A DNA stretch of 64,000 nt from Arthrobacter sp. Leaf137 (GCF_001423525.1 NZ_LMOI01000012.1:66115-130114), one strand, 5' to 3'. Positions 1 to 8,478 are shown, counted from the stretch's first letter. Translations and numbers: made by a program. The notes: generated by a model not told the origin, from the letters alone.

Positions 1-534
1 AACAGTGTGGGGGTGGACCTGGTGGCCGGTGCGCGGGCTGCCGTGGAGCATCTGATCGGCCACGGGCACACGCGGATTGCATTGGCGATGGGGACGAACA
101 CGGGCAATTATTATGACGGCCGGGAGGAGGGCTGGTTGCAGGCCCTGGCCGGCGCTGGCCTGCCGGAGGGCCCGATTGTGCGGACCCCGTTCACGCGGGA
201 GGGCGGTTATGCGGCGGGCAAGCGCCTGCTGGCCGGGGCGGAGCGGCCCACGGCTATTTTCGCGACGTCGGACCTGCAGGCAGTGGGGATCCTGCGGGCG
301 CTGCACGAGGCGGGCCTGTCCGTGCCGAAGGATATGGCGTTGGCGTCCTTCGACGGTTCGGCGGAAGCGGAGTACAGCTGGCCGCCGCTGACCACGGTCA
401 GGCAGCCGGCAAAGGCCATGGCCGAAGCCGCGGTGAACGCCCTCATCGGAACGGGCCGCGGCAACACCCCCGAACACCTCATCTTCCCCGCCGACCTCCA
501 GGTCCGCCAATCCTGCGGCTGCTGTCGGGAATGA
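1..534 (+). CDS. LacI-family transcriptional regulator, C-terminal part (5' end outside window)
   Basis: The window opens inside this gene, so the DNA-binding helix-turn-helix is not visible. The roughly 177 residues present match the sugar-binding half of LacI/GalR regulators: a segment around residues 15-30 with the family's 'HLIGHGHTRIA' look, the 'PTAIFATSDLQAVGILRAL' type loop, and the closing 'PPLTTVRQP' and 'QVRQSCGC' motifs typical of the family C-terminus. It presumably represses a carbohydrate-uptake or catabolic operon lying before the window, which cannot be named from here. It is convergent with the aldo/keto reductase gene, with about 100 bases between them and no clear terminator. 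Family assignment is secure; the ligand is unknown. Confidence 0.9.
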   Translation, partial: NSVGVDLVAGARAAVEHLIGHGHTRIALAMGTNTGNYYDGREEGWLQALAGAGLPEGPIVRTPFTREGGYAAGKRLLAGAERPTAIFATSDLQAVGILRALHEAGLSVPKDMALASFDGSAEAEYSWPPLTTVRQPAKAMAEAAVNALIGTGRGNTPEHLIFPADLQVRQSCGCCRE

Positions 535-638
535 TCCATCGAGCGGTGAGTCCCGGGATGTCATGCCCAACGCCTCCGAGAACTTAAGCGCGGGGACGCG
601 AACCCTCCCGCCGCCGTCGTGCGGTCTTGTTCCGGGCT

Positions 639-1610
639 TCAGGCAAGGGTGCCCGCCAGGGCTGTGATGGCGGTGAGTTGGTCATTGTCCAAGTCGACGT
701 CAGCCGCGGAAGCGTTGGCGTGGAGTTCTTCGACCGACTCGGCCCCGACGATGGCCGATGCCACGGCCGGCCGGGACAGCAGCCAAGCCAGTGAGGATTG
801 GTTGAGTTCCAGCCCCCACTCGCGGCTGAGCCGGTCGAGTTTGCGGGCCGTATCAATCTCGCCACTGGTAAAGCCGGGCCCTGCGAAGCGCTGGTCGCCG
901 CTGATGCCCCGGTCAAGGACGCGAAGATCAGCAAGCAGGCCACCGTGAAGTGGGGCGTAGGGGATGATGGACACGCCAAATTCCTCACAGACCGGCGCCA
1001 GTTCCCGTTCGGTTTTGCGGTCGATCAGGTTGTACTTCACCTGGGTGGCCACAGGCCCGTAGTAGCGGCGGTCGTCGGCAAGCCACAGAGCGTGGACGAG
1101 TTGCCAGGCGGGGTGGTTGGACAGTCCGATATGGCGGATCTTGCCTTGCCGGATGAGATCGTCGTAGACACCGAGGGTTTGTTCGAGTGGAGTGTCGGGG
1201 TCGGGATTGTGTGCGTAGTAGAGGTCGATGTAGTCCGTTCCCAAGCGCCGCAGGCTTGTCTCGACCTGCCGGATGATGTGGCGACGCGACAGGCCGCCGT
1301 CATTGATCCCGGGGCCAACGTGGACCTGGGGCTTCGTTGCGATGACTGCCTCATCGCGTCGGCCGCGCAGGGCGCGGCCGAGGATCTGCTCGGCTGGTTC
1401 GCGGTCTGCGGACACTGGAGCGTCCGGGCGATCGAAGACGGGCATGTTGCCGTAGGAGTCGGCGGTATCGATGAAGTTGATACCAAGGTCGAGCGCCGCG
1501 CCGACCAGTCGGCCGGCTTCGCGCGAGTCGGGCGCAACGCCGAACGTGGCGGTACCCAGGCAGATCCGGGAGACCTTGAGGCCGGTCCGGCCGAGGATTG
1601 AATATCGCAT
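639..1610 (-). CDS. Aldo/keto reductase
   Basis: NAD(P)H-dependent oxidoreductase of the aldo/keto reductase family, 323 residues, cytoplasmic (beta/alpha)8 barrel. The start 'MRYSILGRTGLKVSR' is the usual N-terminus of the family, so I reject the longer reading that begins inside the neighbouring gene. The catalytic tetrad is visible: Asp48 and Tyr53 in 'DTADSYG', Lys93 in 'ATKPQ', His134 in 'YYAHNPD'. The cofactor-binding C-terminal 'AIVGAESVEEL' segment is present. It belongs to the YajO/Tas-like group that reduces aldehydes or sugar-derived ketones; the substrate cannot be told. It is divergent from a TetR regulator with only 95 bases between the starts, which suggests that regulator controls it. 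Confidence 0.93.
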   Translation of the reverse strand: MRYSILGRTGLKVSRICLGTATFGVAPDSREAGRLVGAALDLGINFIDTADSYGNMPVFDRPDAPVSADREPAEQILGRALRGRRDEAVIATKPQVHVGPGINDGGLSRRHIIRQVETSLRRLGTDYIDLYYAHNPDPDTPLEQTLGVYDDLIRQGKIRHIGLSNHPAWQLVHALWLADDRRYYGPVATQVKYNLIDRKTERELAPVCEEFGVSIIPYAPLHGGLLADLRVLDRGISGDQRFAGPGFTSGEIDTARKLDRLSREWGLELNQSSLAWLLSRPAVASAIVGAESVEELHANASAADVDLDNDQLTAITALAGTLA

Positions 1611-1651
1611 AAGCACTTCCCGGGTATTGGTGGGACCTCTTCTGGACTTGA

Positions 1652-1667
1652 ACCATAACCGAATGGT
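1652..1667. promoter_or_regulatory. Inverted repeat between divergent AKR and TetR genes (candidate operator)
   Basis: The arms ACCAT (1652-1656) and ATGGT (1663-1667) are separated by six bases, in the middle of the 95-base spacer between the two divergent starts. A palindrome in the shared control region of a TetR-type gene and its divergent target is a usual operator position. The arms are short, so this is a suggestion only. Confidence 0.35.
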
Positions 1668-1705
1668 AAGTTTTCCGTCAACGTCCTGCGAATGGGAGTG
1701 ACTGA

Positions 1706-2323
1706 ATGCCCGGCAAGGTGGCACCGGCCCCGCGGGGGCCATACAAGACAGGGATCCGGCGGCGGGAACAGATCGTGCAGGCGGCCCTGACGGTCTTTGG
1801 TGAGCAGGGCTTTGCCGGCGGATCCATCCGGACTATCGCCGAGCGCGTCGGTGTCTCGCATGCGACGCTGCTGCAGCACTTTGGCAGCAAGGAAGGACTG
1901 TTGACGGCGGTGCTGGAGGAGTGGGACCGCCAAACCATTGAAACCGGCCTCTCAGGAGTTGAGGGGCTGGAGTACTTTCGGCGCCTGCCCCTAGTCATGA
2001 GCGGGCACTTGGCCAATCCAGGCCTGCTCGAACTTTTCATCACCATGGCTGCAGAAGCGTCCAACCCTGCCCACCCCGCCCATAAGTTCATCCGGCACCG
2101 ATACGACCGCAACCTCACGACCCTCGCCGGACACCTTCGGCAGGCAGCCGACACGGGCGAAACAGGATCCCTGACACCGGCGCAGATTGATATGGAGGTC
2201 CGCATTGTGACTGCCGTCCTGGACGGCATTGGACTGCAATGGCTGAACGACCCTTCCACGGACATCGTCCAGGCGGTAGCCACGTTCATCGACCGCACCA
2301 TCGCAGACTGGCGGCGCCACTAA
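1706..2323 (+). CDS. TetR/AcrR-family transcriptional regulator
   Basis: A 205-residue repressor of the TetR family. The N-terminal helix-turn-helix is clear: 'REQIVQAALTVFGEQGF' followed by the recognition-helix segment 'VGVSHATLLQHFGSKEGLL' (about residues 17-60). The remainder is an all-helical ligand-binding/dimerisation domain without a recognisable ligand signature. It is transcribed away from the aldo/keto reductase gene, and a short palindrome lies between them, so it probably regulates that gene and itself. The inducer is unknown. Confidence 0.92.
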   Translation: MPGKVAPAPRGPYKTGIRRREQIVQAALTVFGEQGFAGGSIRTIAERVGVSHATLLQHFGSKEGLLTAVLEEWDRQTIETGLSGVEGLEYFRRLPLVMSGHLANPGLLELFITMAAEASNPAHPAHKFIRHRYDRNLTTLAGHLRQAADTGETGSLTPAQIDMEVRIVTAVLDGIGLQWLNDPSTDIVQAVATFIDRTIADWRRH

Positions 2324-2652
2324 TCTGTGCCGTGCCGGTGATCAGCGGATCTGGCCGCAGTGTCCTTCGCGGGTGGACCGTGGGCCGGCCCCCAATCCCG
2401 GTACCGGCCCACGGCGGGGGCCGGAACTGCATTGGGCCACCCTCACCTGTTACCGCATCCTCGGTGCAACAGGTGGTCTTTAGCCCGTTTCCAGGGCAAA
2501 GCTACGGAGGGGGCGTCGTGGATCGCTGAACCATTGACGGTTGGGGTAGAACTCACGGGGCTCCCTTGCACGCACTGTGCGGGCTGGCTGCTCAACCACG
2601 AGTAGCAACAAGATACCCCACCCAACGCCCTCAAGCCACGGTGACGCCTCTG
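2324..2652 (+). other. Long leader/intergenic region before the lytic transglycosylase
   Basis: About 330 bases without a convincing gene. A TTG-initiated extension of the next gene (from 2566) is open but has no ribosome-binding site and reads unlike a protein. The stretch 2495-2560 can fold: CTAC (2502-2505) with GTAG (2546-2549), and inside it CGTC/TGG (2514-2521) with CCA/GACG (2531-2539). It also contains 'GGGCAAAGCTACGGAG' and 'GACGGTTGGGGTAG', which resemble parts of the c-di-GMP-I (GEMM) riboswitch. See the findings; I do not call a riboswitch outright. Confidence 0.4.
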
Positions 2653-3456
2653 ATGCGTACAGATGAACTGATCGGCGGCGGTGAATGGTTTGATTGGTCA
2701 GTGCTCCGTATTCGACGTTATGTGGTTCTCTGCCTGTTCCTGATCTGCGTGGGCACCGCATTCTCGTACTGGGTTGCCGGGCAGTCCGGTGCGGAGGACA
2801 CCGGCCGGCTCCTCCCGCCGCCGCCGTTGGCGGGGGTGAAACTCGATGCAGGGCGTAACGGCATGACAACGGCCGTGAACGTCACGGCCAGCCCGGATGC
2901 CCAGTGGCTCACGGATGCAGCCGCGCAGACCGGCATCCCTTCCCGGGCCCTGCGTGCCTACGTTGCCGCGGCCGCCTCAGCCAACGGCTCTTCGCCGGCC
3001 TGCGGGATCGGCTGGAACACGCTGGCGGCCATCGGCTCCGTGGAATCGGGGCACGGGACCCACGGCGGCGGCAGCCTGGACACGGATGGGCAGGCTGGTG
3101 GCGCCATTGTGGGCCCTAGTCTCGACGGCGAAGGATTCGCCGCCATTCCGGATACCGACGGCGGCGCACTGGACGGAGATGCCCGGTGGGACCGGGCCGT
3201 CGGACCCATGCAGTTCATCCCTTCGACCTGGCGGCTGGTGGGCCGTGACGGGAACGGCGATGGAAAAGCGGACCCCTTCAACATCGACGACGCTGCCGTC
3301 AGCGCTGCCACCTATCTCTGCCTCCACGGCCGTGACCTGCGGACCTCCCAGGGGTGGACGCAGGCCATCTACTCGTACAACCAGTCCGACGCCTACATCC
3401 GCCGGGTCAAGGACAAAGCGGTCACCTACGCAACGGTGACCGGCACCCTGAAATAG
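2653..3456 (+). CDS. Membrane-anchored MltB-like lytic transglycosylase
   Basis: A peptidoglycan-cleaving lysozyme-fold enzyme, 267 residues from the chosen ATG. An upstream GTG (2641) or TTG (2566) start is possible; none has a good ribosome-binding site. A single membrane segment at about residues 23-42 anchors it with the catalytic domain outside. The likely catalytic acid is Glu131 in 'IGSVESGHG'. The 'VGPMQFIPSTW' motif (183-193) and the calcium-loop-like 'DGNGDGKADPFN' (199-210), followed by 'YSYNQSDAYI', are MltB-family hallmarks. It would cut glycan strands during wall growth or remodelling. It is convergent with the ABC operon behind it, sharing a terminator-like hairpin. The long structured leader suggests control at the RNA level. 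Confidence 0.88.
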   Translation: MRTDELIGGGEWFDWSVLRIRRYVVLCLFLICVGTAFSYWVAGQSGAEDTGRLLPPPPLAGVKLDAGRNGMTTAVNVTASPDAQWLTDAAAQTGIPSRALRAYVAAAASANGSSPACGIGWNTLAAIGSVESGHGTHGGGSLDTDGQAGGAIVGPSLDGEGFAAIPDTDGGALDGDARWDRAVGPMQFIPSTWRLVGRDGNGDGKADPFNIDDAAVSAATYLCLHGRDLRTSQGWTQAIYSYNQSDAYIRRVKDKAVTYATVTGTLK

Positions 3457-3488
3457 ACCCGGCCGGGGCATCATCTCCGGCACGGGTC
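3456..3488. terminator. Bidirectional terminator-like hairpin
   Basis: GACCCG-GCCGG (3456-3466) pairs with CCGGC-a-CGGGTC (3477-3488), giving an 11-bp GC stem with one bulged base and a 10-base loop. It starts at the last base of the transglycosylase stop codon and touches the stop of the convergent ABC ATPase gene. There is no T-run. Confidence 0.55.
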
Positions 3489-5067
3489 AGACGGAAGCCG
3501 CCGCCCGCATCCGCTTAAGGTGCAGTCCGCGGCAGGGGATGGCGGCCGATACAAGGTCCTGGCTGTGCGGATGCTGGGGGTCGGCGAAGAAGCGGTGGGT
3601 GTCGGTGAGTTCCACGAGGCGCCCCTGATAGAGGACCGCCACCCGCTGGCACATGTGCCGCACTACATCCATGTCATGGGTAATGACCATCAGGGACAAG
3701 CCCCGTTTGCGGTTGAGCCGCTGCAGCAGGTCGAGGATGGTCCGCTGGGTCAGCGCGTCCAGCGCCGAGGTCGCTTCGTCGCAGATGAGTACCTCGGGTT
3801 CCATCAGCAGGGCCCGCGCGATGGTGGCGCGCTGCAGCTGCCCGCCTGAGCAGTCCCCGGGGCGCCGTTCCAGCAACGCCGGATCGAGCTCGACGTCCTC
3901 CATGACTTGCCCAAGCCGCCGGCTGCGCTCCACCGGATCAAGTCCGCGCCTCAGGGGCGCCTCCAGGCTGGCCCGGAGGGTCATCCGCGGATCGAAGGAG
4001 TCATGCGGTTCCTGGAACACCATTTGAACGGCTGTTGGTGCATCGCCGGCCCCGGGCGACAACGCCCGGCTCATGGTTCCACCACTGATGGTCTCCAGTC
4101 CCACAATGGCCCGGGCCAGGGTGCTCTTCCCGGAGCCCGACTGGCCCAGCACGCCAAGAATCTCGCCGCGTTTCAGGGTGAGGGAGACGTCATCCAGGGC
4201 CGGGCGTCCCCGGCGCCGCCCGGAACCAAATTGTTTGCCGACATTGGCCAGGGTCAGCACATCGGGTTGCCCGCCGACGGTGTCCAACGTGCCGGACGGA
4301 GCCAGGCTGGATGCTTCCAGGAGTTTCCGGGTATAGCCGGTCTGGGGGTTCCGCAGCACGGACTCCGTGGTTCCCGATTCCACGATCTTCCCGTCCTGCA
4401 TCACCATCACCCTGTCCGCAAACGCCGCCACAGAGGCCAGGTTATGGGTGATGTAGAGGATTCCCAGTCCGCGCTGGATCCTTTCCCGGTCCAGCAGTTC
4501 GAGGACCTGCTGCTCCAGGACTTTGTCCAGGGCCGACGTCGGCTCATCCGCCAGGAGGATCTCCGGCTGGCCGGCCAGGGCCATCGCCGTCATGGCCCGC
4601 TGGGCCATGCCACCCGAGAGCTGGTGGGGGTAGGCGCGGGCGCCCCACTCCGGATTTTCGAAGCCGACCTCGGCCAGGAGGTCCAGCACTTTTGCCTCGG
4701 CCGCCCTGCCGCGAAGTCCGCCATGGAGCTTCAGCGGCTCAAGGAGATGCTTGCGGATGGTCCTGTTCGGGTTGAACATCTTCTTGGGCTGCTGGAAGAG
4801 CATTCCCAACCGGCCGCCGCGGAGGCGGTTCAGCTCAGTCTCGGACGCCGTCGTGATCTCCTGCCCGCCCAGCCGGACGGATCCCCGCTGCACCCCCAGG
4901 GCCGGCGGCAGCAGTTGCAGCACTGAGCGGGCTGTCATGGTCTTGCCGGAACCCGAACCGCCCACCAGCGCCACGAACTCACCTGGCCGGACCGTCAGGC
5001 TGACACCATGCAGCACCGTGCGTCCGGGGCCCCCTACTGACAGGTTCTCGATGACCAGCTCAGGCAT
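3487..5067 (-). CDS. Double ABC ATPase of a peptide/nickel-type importer (DppD-DppF fusion)
   Basis: 526 residues holding two complete ABC nucleotide-binding domains in one chain, so it can serve as the whole ATPase pair of an importer. First domain: Walker A 'GGSGSGKT' (36-43), signature 'LSGGMAQR', Walker B 'ILLADEPTSALD'. Second domain: Walker A 'GQSGSGKS', signature 'CSGGQLQR', Walker B 'VLICDEATSALD', followed by a switch His in 'VITHDMD'. This fused architecture is common in actinobacterial peptide/nickel/opine uptake systems. Its start overlaps the end of the upstream permease gene by eight bases, so the two are likely translationally coupled. It is the last gene of an operon whose promoter carries an iron box. 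Confidence 0.95.
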   Translation of the reverse strand: MPELVIENLSVGGPGRTVLHGVSLTVRPGEFVALVGGSGSGKTMTARSVLQLLPPALGVQRGSVRLGGQEITTASETELNRLRGGRLGMLFQQPKKMFNPNRTIRKHLLEPLKLHGGLRGRAAEAKVLDLLAEVGFENPEWGARAYPHQLSGGMAQRAMTAMALAGQPEILLADEPTSALDKVLEQQVLELLDRERIQRGLGILYITHNLASVAAFADRVMVMQDGKIVESGTTESVLRNPQTGYTRKLLEASSLAPSGTLDTVGGQPDVLTLANVGKQFGSGRRRGRPALDDVSLTLKRGEILGVLGQSGSGKSTLARAIVGLETISGGTMSRALSPGAGDAPTAVQMVFQEPHDSFDPRMTLRASLEAPLRRGLDPVERSRRLGQVMEDVELDPALLERRPGDCSGGQLQRATIARALLMEPEVLICDEATSALDALTQRTILDLLQRLNRKRGLSLMVITHDMDVVRHMCQRVAVLYQGRLVELTDTHRFFADPQHPHSQDLVSAAIPCRGLHLKRMRAAASV

Positions 5068-5896
5068 GCTGGCCCTCCATCACGATTGCGTCGATAGGAT
5101 CTGCTGCCCGGCGGGCCGCGCGCTGCCCGATGAGGGTAACGCACAAGGCGATGACGAAGATGGCGAGGCCGGGCGCCAGGATTCCCCACGGGGCCCGTTC
5201 CGCGTATGGCTGCGCCGCCGCAAGCATGGAGCCCCAGTCCGACTGCGGCGGCTGCACCCCAAGCCCCAGGTAGGACAGTGCACCCACGCTGATGAGCAGT
5301 TGCCCGAACCGAAGCGTTGCCTGCCCCAGCATGGGAGCGGCCAGATGGGGGAGGACATGGCGGAAGATAATGAACGACGGCGGGCAGCCCACCACGCGCG
5401 CCGCCTCGACAAATCCCCGTGCAGACACGTCGTAGGCCAGGGTGCGGGCAAGCCGGGCGAACGGAGTCCATCCCGTCACTGTCAGGGCAACCAGCAAAGA
5501 GGTGAAGCCGGTACCCATGGCAGCCACGATGAAGAGCGCCACCACCATTTCGGGCAGGGCGAGCAGGACATCGTTGGTGCGGGTAAAGAACTCATCCAGC
5601 CAGCCTTTGCGCCGGGCGCTGAGGATGCCGATGGACAGTCCGATGACTCCGGTGAGCACCGTGGCCAGCGCCGCCACCAGCATGGAGAAGCGCCCGCCGT
5701 CGAGCAGTCTGCTCAGGGTGTCCCGCCCCAGGTGGTCCGTTCCCAGCAGGTGGGCTCCTCCCGGAGCTGCCAGGCGGGCGGCGAGATTTTGCGCGTCAGG
5801 GGGAAAGGGCGCCAGCCAGGGGGCCGCCGCAACGGCGGCTACCGCGAGGATGAGGATCACGACGGCGGCAGCGTCGATTGCAGGCCACTTACGCAA
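5060..5896 (-). CDS. ABC importer permease, DppC type
   Basis: A 278-residue inner-membrane permease of the peptide/nickel family. An N-terminal membrane helix (about 9-30) is followed by the extracytoplasmic 'HLLGTDHLGRDTLSRLL' segment typical of DppC/OppC/NikC, then five further helices. The ATPase-contacting EAA loop lies at 'EAARVVGCPPSFIIFRHVLPH' (about residues 161-182). It pairs with the DppB-type permease encoded just upstream. Overlaps of eight bases on both sides show a tightly packed operon. The substrate is not readable from this subunit. Confidence 0.94.
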   Translation of the reverse strand: MRKWPAIDAAAVVILILAVAAVAAAPWLAPFPPDAQNLAARLAAPGGAHLLGTDHLGRDTLSRLLDGGRFSMLVAALATVLTGVIGLSIGILSARRKGWLDEFFTRTNDVLLALPEMVVALFIVAAMGTGFTSLLVALTVTGWTPFARLARTLAYDVSARGFVEAARVVGCPPSFIIFRHVLPHLAAPMLGQATLRFGQLLISVGALSYLGLGVQPPQSDWGSMLAAAQPYAERAPWGILAPGLAIFVIALCVTLIGQRAARRAADPIDAIVMEGQHA

Positions 5897-6830
5897 GGGT
5901 GCCTCCCACCTTGGGGCTGAGAATCCGGTGCAGGAAGTCGGCCAGGGTGGTGATGGCCACGGCGAGTCCCACCACTAGCACCACGCCGCCTTGCGCCAGC
6001 GGGATGTCGCTGTTGATGACGGCGTCGTAGAGCAACCGCCCCATGCCCGGGATGGCGAAGATGACCTCAACGATGACCGAACCGCCCAGGAGCCCGGCAA
6101 ACCAGACGGCAAAGAGCGTGGACAGCGGGACGAGCCCATTGGGCACCACGTGGTGGAGGATGGTCTGTGTCCGGCTCAGGCCGCGTGCCCTGGCGGCCGG
6201 GATGTGTTCGGCCTCAAGGGCGTCTATCACCCCGGAGCGGACGGCCGAGGTGAAGAAGCTGATGGGCCGCAGGGCCAGTGTGGCTGCCGGCAGCACCATC
6301 GAGGCGGGCGTGCTCCACCCTGCGGACGGAAGCAGCGAAAGCTTCAGGGCAAAGACCAGGACCAGGAGCGGCGCCAGCCAGTACTCGGGCATGGCAATAA
6401 AGGACTGTGTGATGGTGGTGATCATTTTGTCAGTCCTGCCGCCCTGCCTGAGCGCTGCGATGATTCCCAGCGGCAGCGCGACCACGACGGCGGTGCCCAG
6501 GGCAACGATCACCAGGCTGAGGGTGATGCCCAGCGCGGGGATGACCTGGTCCGCGACGGGTGTGCGGCTGATGTGGGACAGGCCCATGTCACCGGTGAAG
6601 AAGTCACCGAGCCACCGAAGGTACTGGACGGGCAACGGGTCCTGGAGCCCCAGGCTGTCACTCAGGGCTTTGACAGTGGACTCATCCACCACGTCCCCGG
6701 CGACGCGGGAACGGATGATCTTCCGGACGGGATCGCCAGGCGTTACGTAGGGGATAAGGAAGACGGCGTAGGACGACAGCAGGACGGCGGCCACGAGGGT
6801 CGCCGTCCGCTTCGCGAGAAAGGTGAGCAT
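5889..6830 (-). CDS. ABC importer permease, DppB type
   Basis: A 313-residue permease of the DppB/OppB/NikB type. It begins with the family's first helix ('TLVAAVLLSSYAVFLIPY') and the 'TPGDPVRKI' loop, and has an EAA-like loop near 'AARARGLSRTQTILHHVVPN'. It closes with 'LVVGLAVAITTLADFLHRI', the usual last helix and cytoplasmic tail. It lies 30 bases after the binding-protein gene and overlaps the DppC-type gene by eight bases. With that gene it forms the transmembrane channel of the importer. Confidence 0.94.
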   Translation of the reverse strand: MLTFLAKRTATLVAAVLLSSYAVFLIPYVTPGDPVRKIIRSRVAGDVVDESTVKALSDSLGLQDPLPVQYLRWLGDFFTGDMGLSHISRTPVADQVIPALGITLSLVIVALGTAVVVALPLGIIAALRQGGRTDKMITTITQSFIAMPEYWLAPLLVLVFALKLSLLPSAGWSTPASMVLPAATLALRPISFFTSAVRSGVIDALEAEHIPAARARGLSRTQTILHHVVPNGLVPLSTLFAVWFAGLLGGSVIVEVIFAIPGMGRLLYDAVINSDIPLAQGGVVLVVGLAVAITTLADFLHRILSPKVGGTLA

Positions 6831-6860
6831 GCTGCTGGTCCGAAGGTTTTGGACCGGTCC

Positions 6861-8405
6861 TCAGGACCCGGACTTCGAGGTCTGGGCGGTCAGCACGTAC
6901 CGGGACAGGGGGTCCTGCACATAGTTCAGGACGCTGCTGCGCAGGGCATCCGTTGCCTGCTCATTGACCAGCCAGAGGTTGACGGCTTCAGCGTCCAGGA
7001 TTTCGCCGGCCTTGGCGTACAGCTTGTAGCGGTCTTCAGTGCTGGACGTCCGTGCCGCCTGCGCGATCACGTCGTCGTACTCCTGGTTGCAGAAGTGGCT
7101 CAGGTTGTAGGTGCCTTTGCAGGTGTAGTCGGCGGTGAGGAAGCCAATGGGATCGGCGATGTCGATCAGCCGGTTCCGCTGGCTGAGGATCATGTCGTAG
7201 TTGCCGGCCAGGACGTCAGGCTCCGCGGAAGCGTATTCCTTGGCCTGGATGCTGACCGGGACGCCGATCGCTTTGAGGTTGTCCTGGATGACGGTGGCGA
7301 CGTCCGCGAATTCGGCCCGTTCGACGATGGCGATGATCTCCAGGGGCCTGTCTGCCGTGTACCCCGCCGCCGCAAGCAGTGTCTTGGCTTCCTCCACGTC
7401 CTGCTGTGGTGCGCTGGCCGTGCCCGCCCAGGGCTCGGAGGGTGCGAAGGGGCCCGCCGCGGGCAGTGCGGCGCCTTCGTAGACGCTGGCAGCCAGCGCC
7501 TCAAGGTCCAGGGCGGAGCGGAGTGACTTGCGGAAGTCAACGTTGTTGAAGGGGGCGCGGCCATTGTTCATGTAGAGCGTGGCAGTCCGCGGGGAGTCCG
7601 CCTTGAGGACCGATACCTCGGGGGCGTTCTCCAGGGATGAAAGAGCTGACGCCGGGATGGAGAGCGAGATGTCCGCTTCACCGGTCTGGACCTGGGTAGC
7701 CCGCGTGGCGCCGTTGGTGATGAACCTTACTTCGGCGCCGGCAAGCTGGACGTCTCCGCCCCAGTAGTTCCCGTTGCGGTCAAGCGTGAGGGACTGCTTT
7801 GCTTTCTCGGATACCGGAGTGAACGGGCCGGTGCAGTGCCCGAACGGGTCCACGGTGGCGCCCTGATAGGCGGCGGGAGCAAGGATGCCGGTGTTGACGC
7901 TCGCCAGGCGGAACGGCACCAGCGGGCTCTCCGAGGGGGTGGTGACCCGTACAGTGTTGGCGTCTGTAGCCTCGACCTTGCTGACGATGCTGGGGCTGAA
8001 CGCACGGGCGGGTACCTTGGCGTTGAGGACGGATGTGAGGGACGCCGCCACCGATTCGGCGGTGAGGTCCGTGCCGTCCTGGAACTTGACTCCGTCTCGG
8101 ATGGTGAAGTCCCATTCCAGGGGTGAAGCCTGCTTCCACTCCGTGGCCAGGAAGGGAACAACTTTCCCCTGGGCGGAGTCGTACTTCGTCAGTGTTTCAA
8201 GGCAACCCGAGAGGGACAGGATGTACGCGGCATCCGATTCCAGGGCCCAGTTGGCCACGGGCGCCCGGAAGTTGTCGACGACGATCCGCTGGTTGGTGTC
8301 GGCCACCTTGCTGGCGGCACCGGTGCCACCGCCGCTGAGTCCGCAGCCTGTGAGGGCCGTGAGGGCGGCAAGACCCATCGCTGAAAGTTGGCCGAGTTTG
8401 CGCAC
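6861..8405 (-). CDS. Substrate-binding lipoprotein of the ABC importer (SBP family 5)
   Basis: A 514-residue extracellular binding protein of the DppA/NikA/OppA family (cluster C). It has a lipoprotein signal peptide with the lipobox 'LTGC' (Cys21), then 'SGGGTG' linker residues. The family pattern 'CLETLTKYDSAQGKVVPFLATEWKQ' and 'WDFTIRDGVKFQDGTDLTAESVAASL' is intact. It is the first gene of the importer operon, and an iron box sits about 55 bases upstream of its start. That makes a metal-linked substrate (metallophore, haem, metal-opine) more likely than bulk dipeptides, though sequence alone does not show the ligand. No operon gene makes or cleaves a metallophore. Confidence 0.93.
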   Translation of the reverse strand: MRKLGQLSAMGLAALTALTGCGLSGGGTGAASKVADTNQRIVVDNFRAPVANWALESDAAYILSLSGCLETLTKYDSAQGKVVPFLATEWKQASPLEWDFTIRDGVKFQDGTDLTAESVAASLTSVLNAKVPARAFSPSIVSKVEATDANTVRVTTPSESPLVPFRLASVNTGILAPAAYQGATVDPFGHCTGPFTPVSEKAKQSLTLDRNGNYWGGDVQLAGAEVRFITNGATRATQVQTGEADISLSIPASALSSLENAPEVSVLKADSPRTATLYMNNGRAPFNNVDFRKSLRSALDLEALAASVYEGAALPAAGPFAPSEPWAGTASAPQQDVEEAKTLLAAAGYTADRPLEIIAIVERAEFADVATVIQDNLKAIGVPVSIQAKEYASAEPDVLAGNYDMILSQRNRLIDIADPIGFLTADYTCKGTYNLSHFCNQEYDDVIAQAARTSSTEDRYKLYAKAGEILDAEAVNLWLVNEQATDALRSSVLNYVQDPLSRYVLTAQTSKSGS

Positions 8406-8459
8406 TGGAACCGCCTGAAGAAGTGCCCGAACGGGTTGGGCAGAAGAAACTAGGACGGT

Positions 8460-8478
8460 TTAGGTTAGCCTAACCTCT
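8460..8478 (-). promoter_or_regulatory. DtxR/IdeR/DmdR-type iron box upstream of the importer operon
   Basis: The 19-mer TTAGGTTAGCCTAACCTCT (plus strand) contains a perfect 7-1-7 palindrome, AGGTTAG-C-CTAACCT (8462-8476). Read on the operon's own strand it is AGAGGTTAGGCTAACCTAA, which matches the consensus TTAGGTTAGGCTAACCTAA at 17 of 19 positions. It lies about 55-75 bases before the binding-protein start, where iron-loaded DtxR-family repressor would block transcription. The consensus is established for actinobacterial iron regulators; that this site works is inferred. Confidence 0.85.

Noticed and set aside
2566..2652. TTG-initiated N-terminal extension of the lytic transglycosylase
   Set aside because: No ribosome-binding site and unprotein-like sequence; it overlaps the foldable leader.
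2461..2652. ydaO (c-di-AMP) riboswitch before the transglycosylase
   Set aside because: The conserved closing 'CAGCTAACC' type segment of ydaO is absent; only a vague ATCGCTGAACC resemblance was seen.
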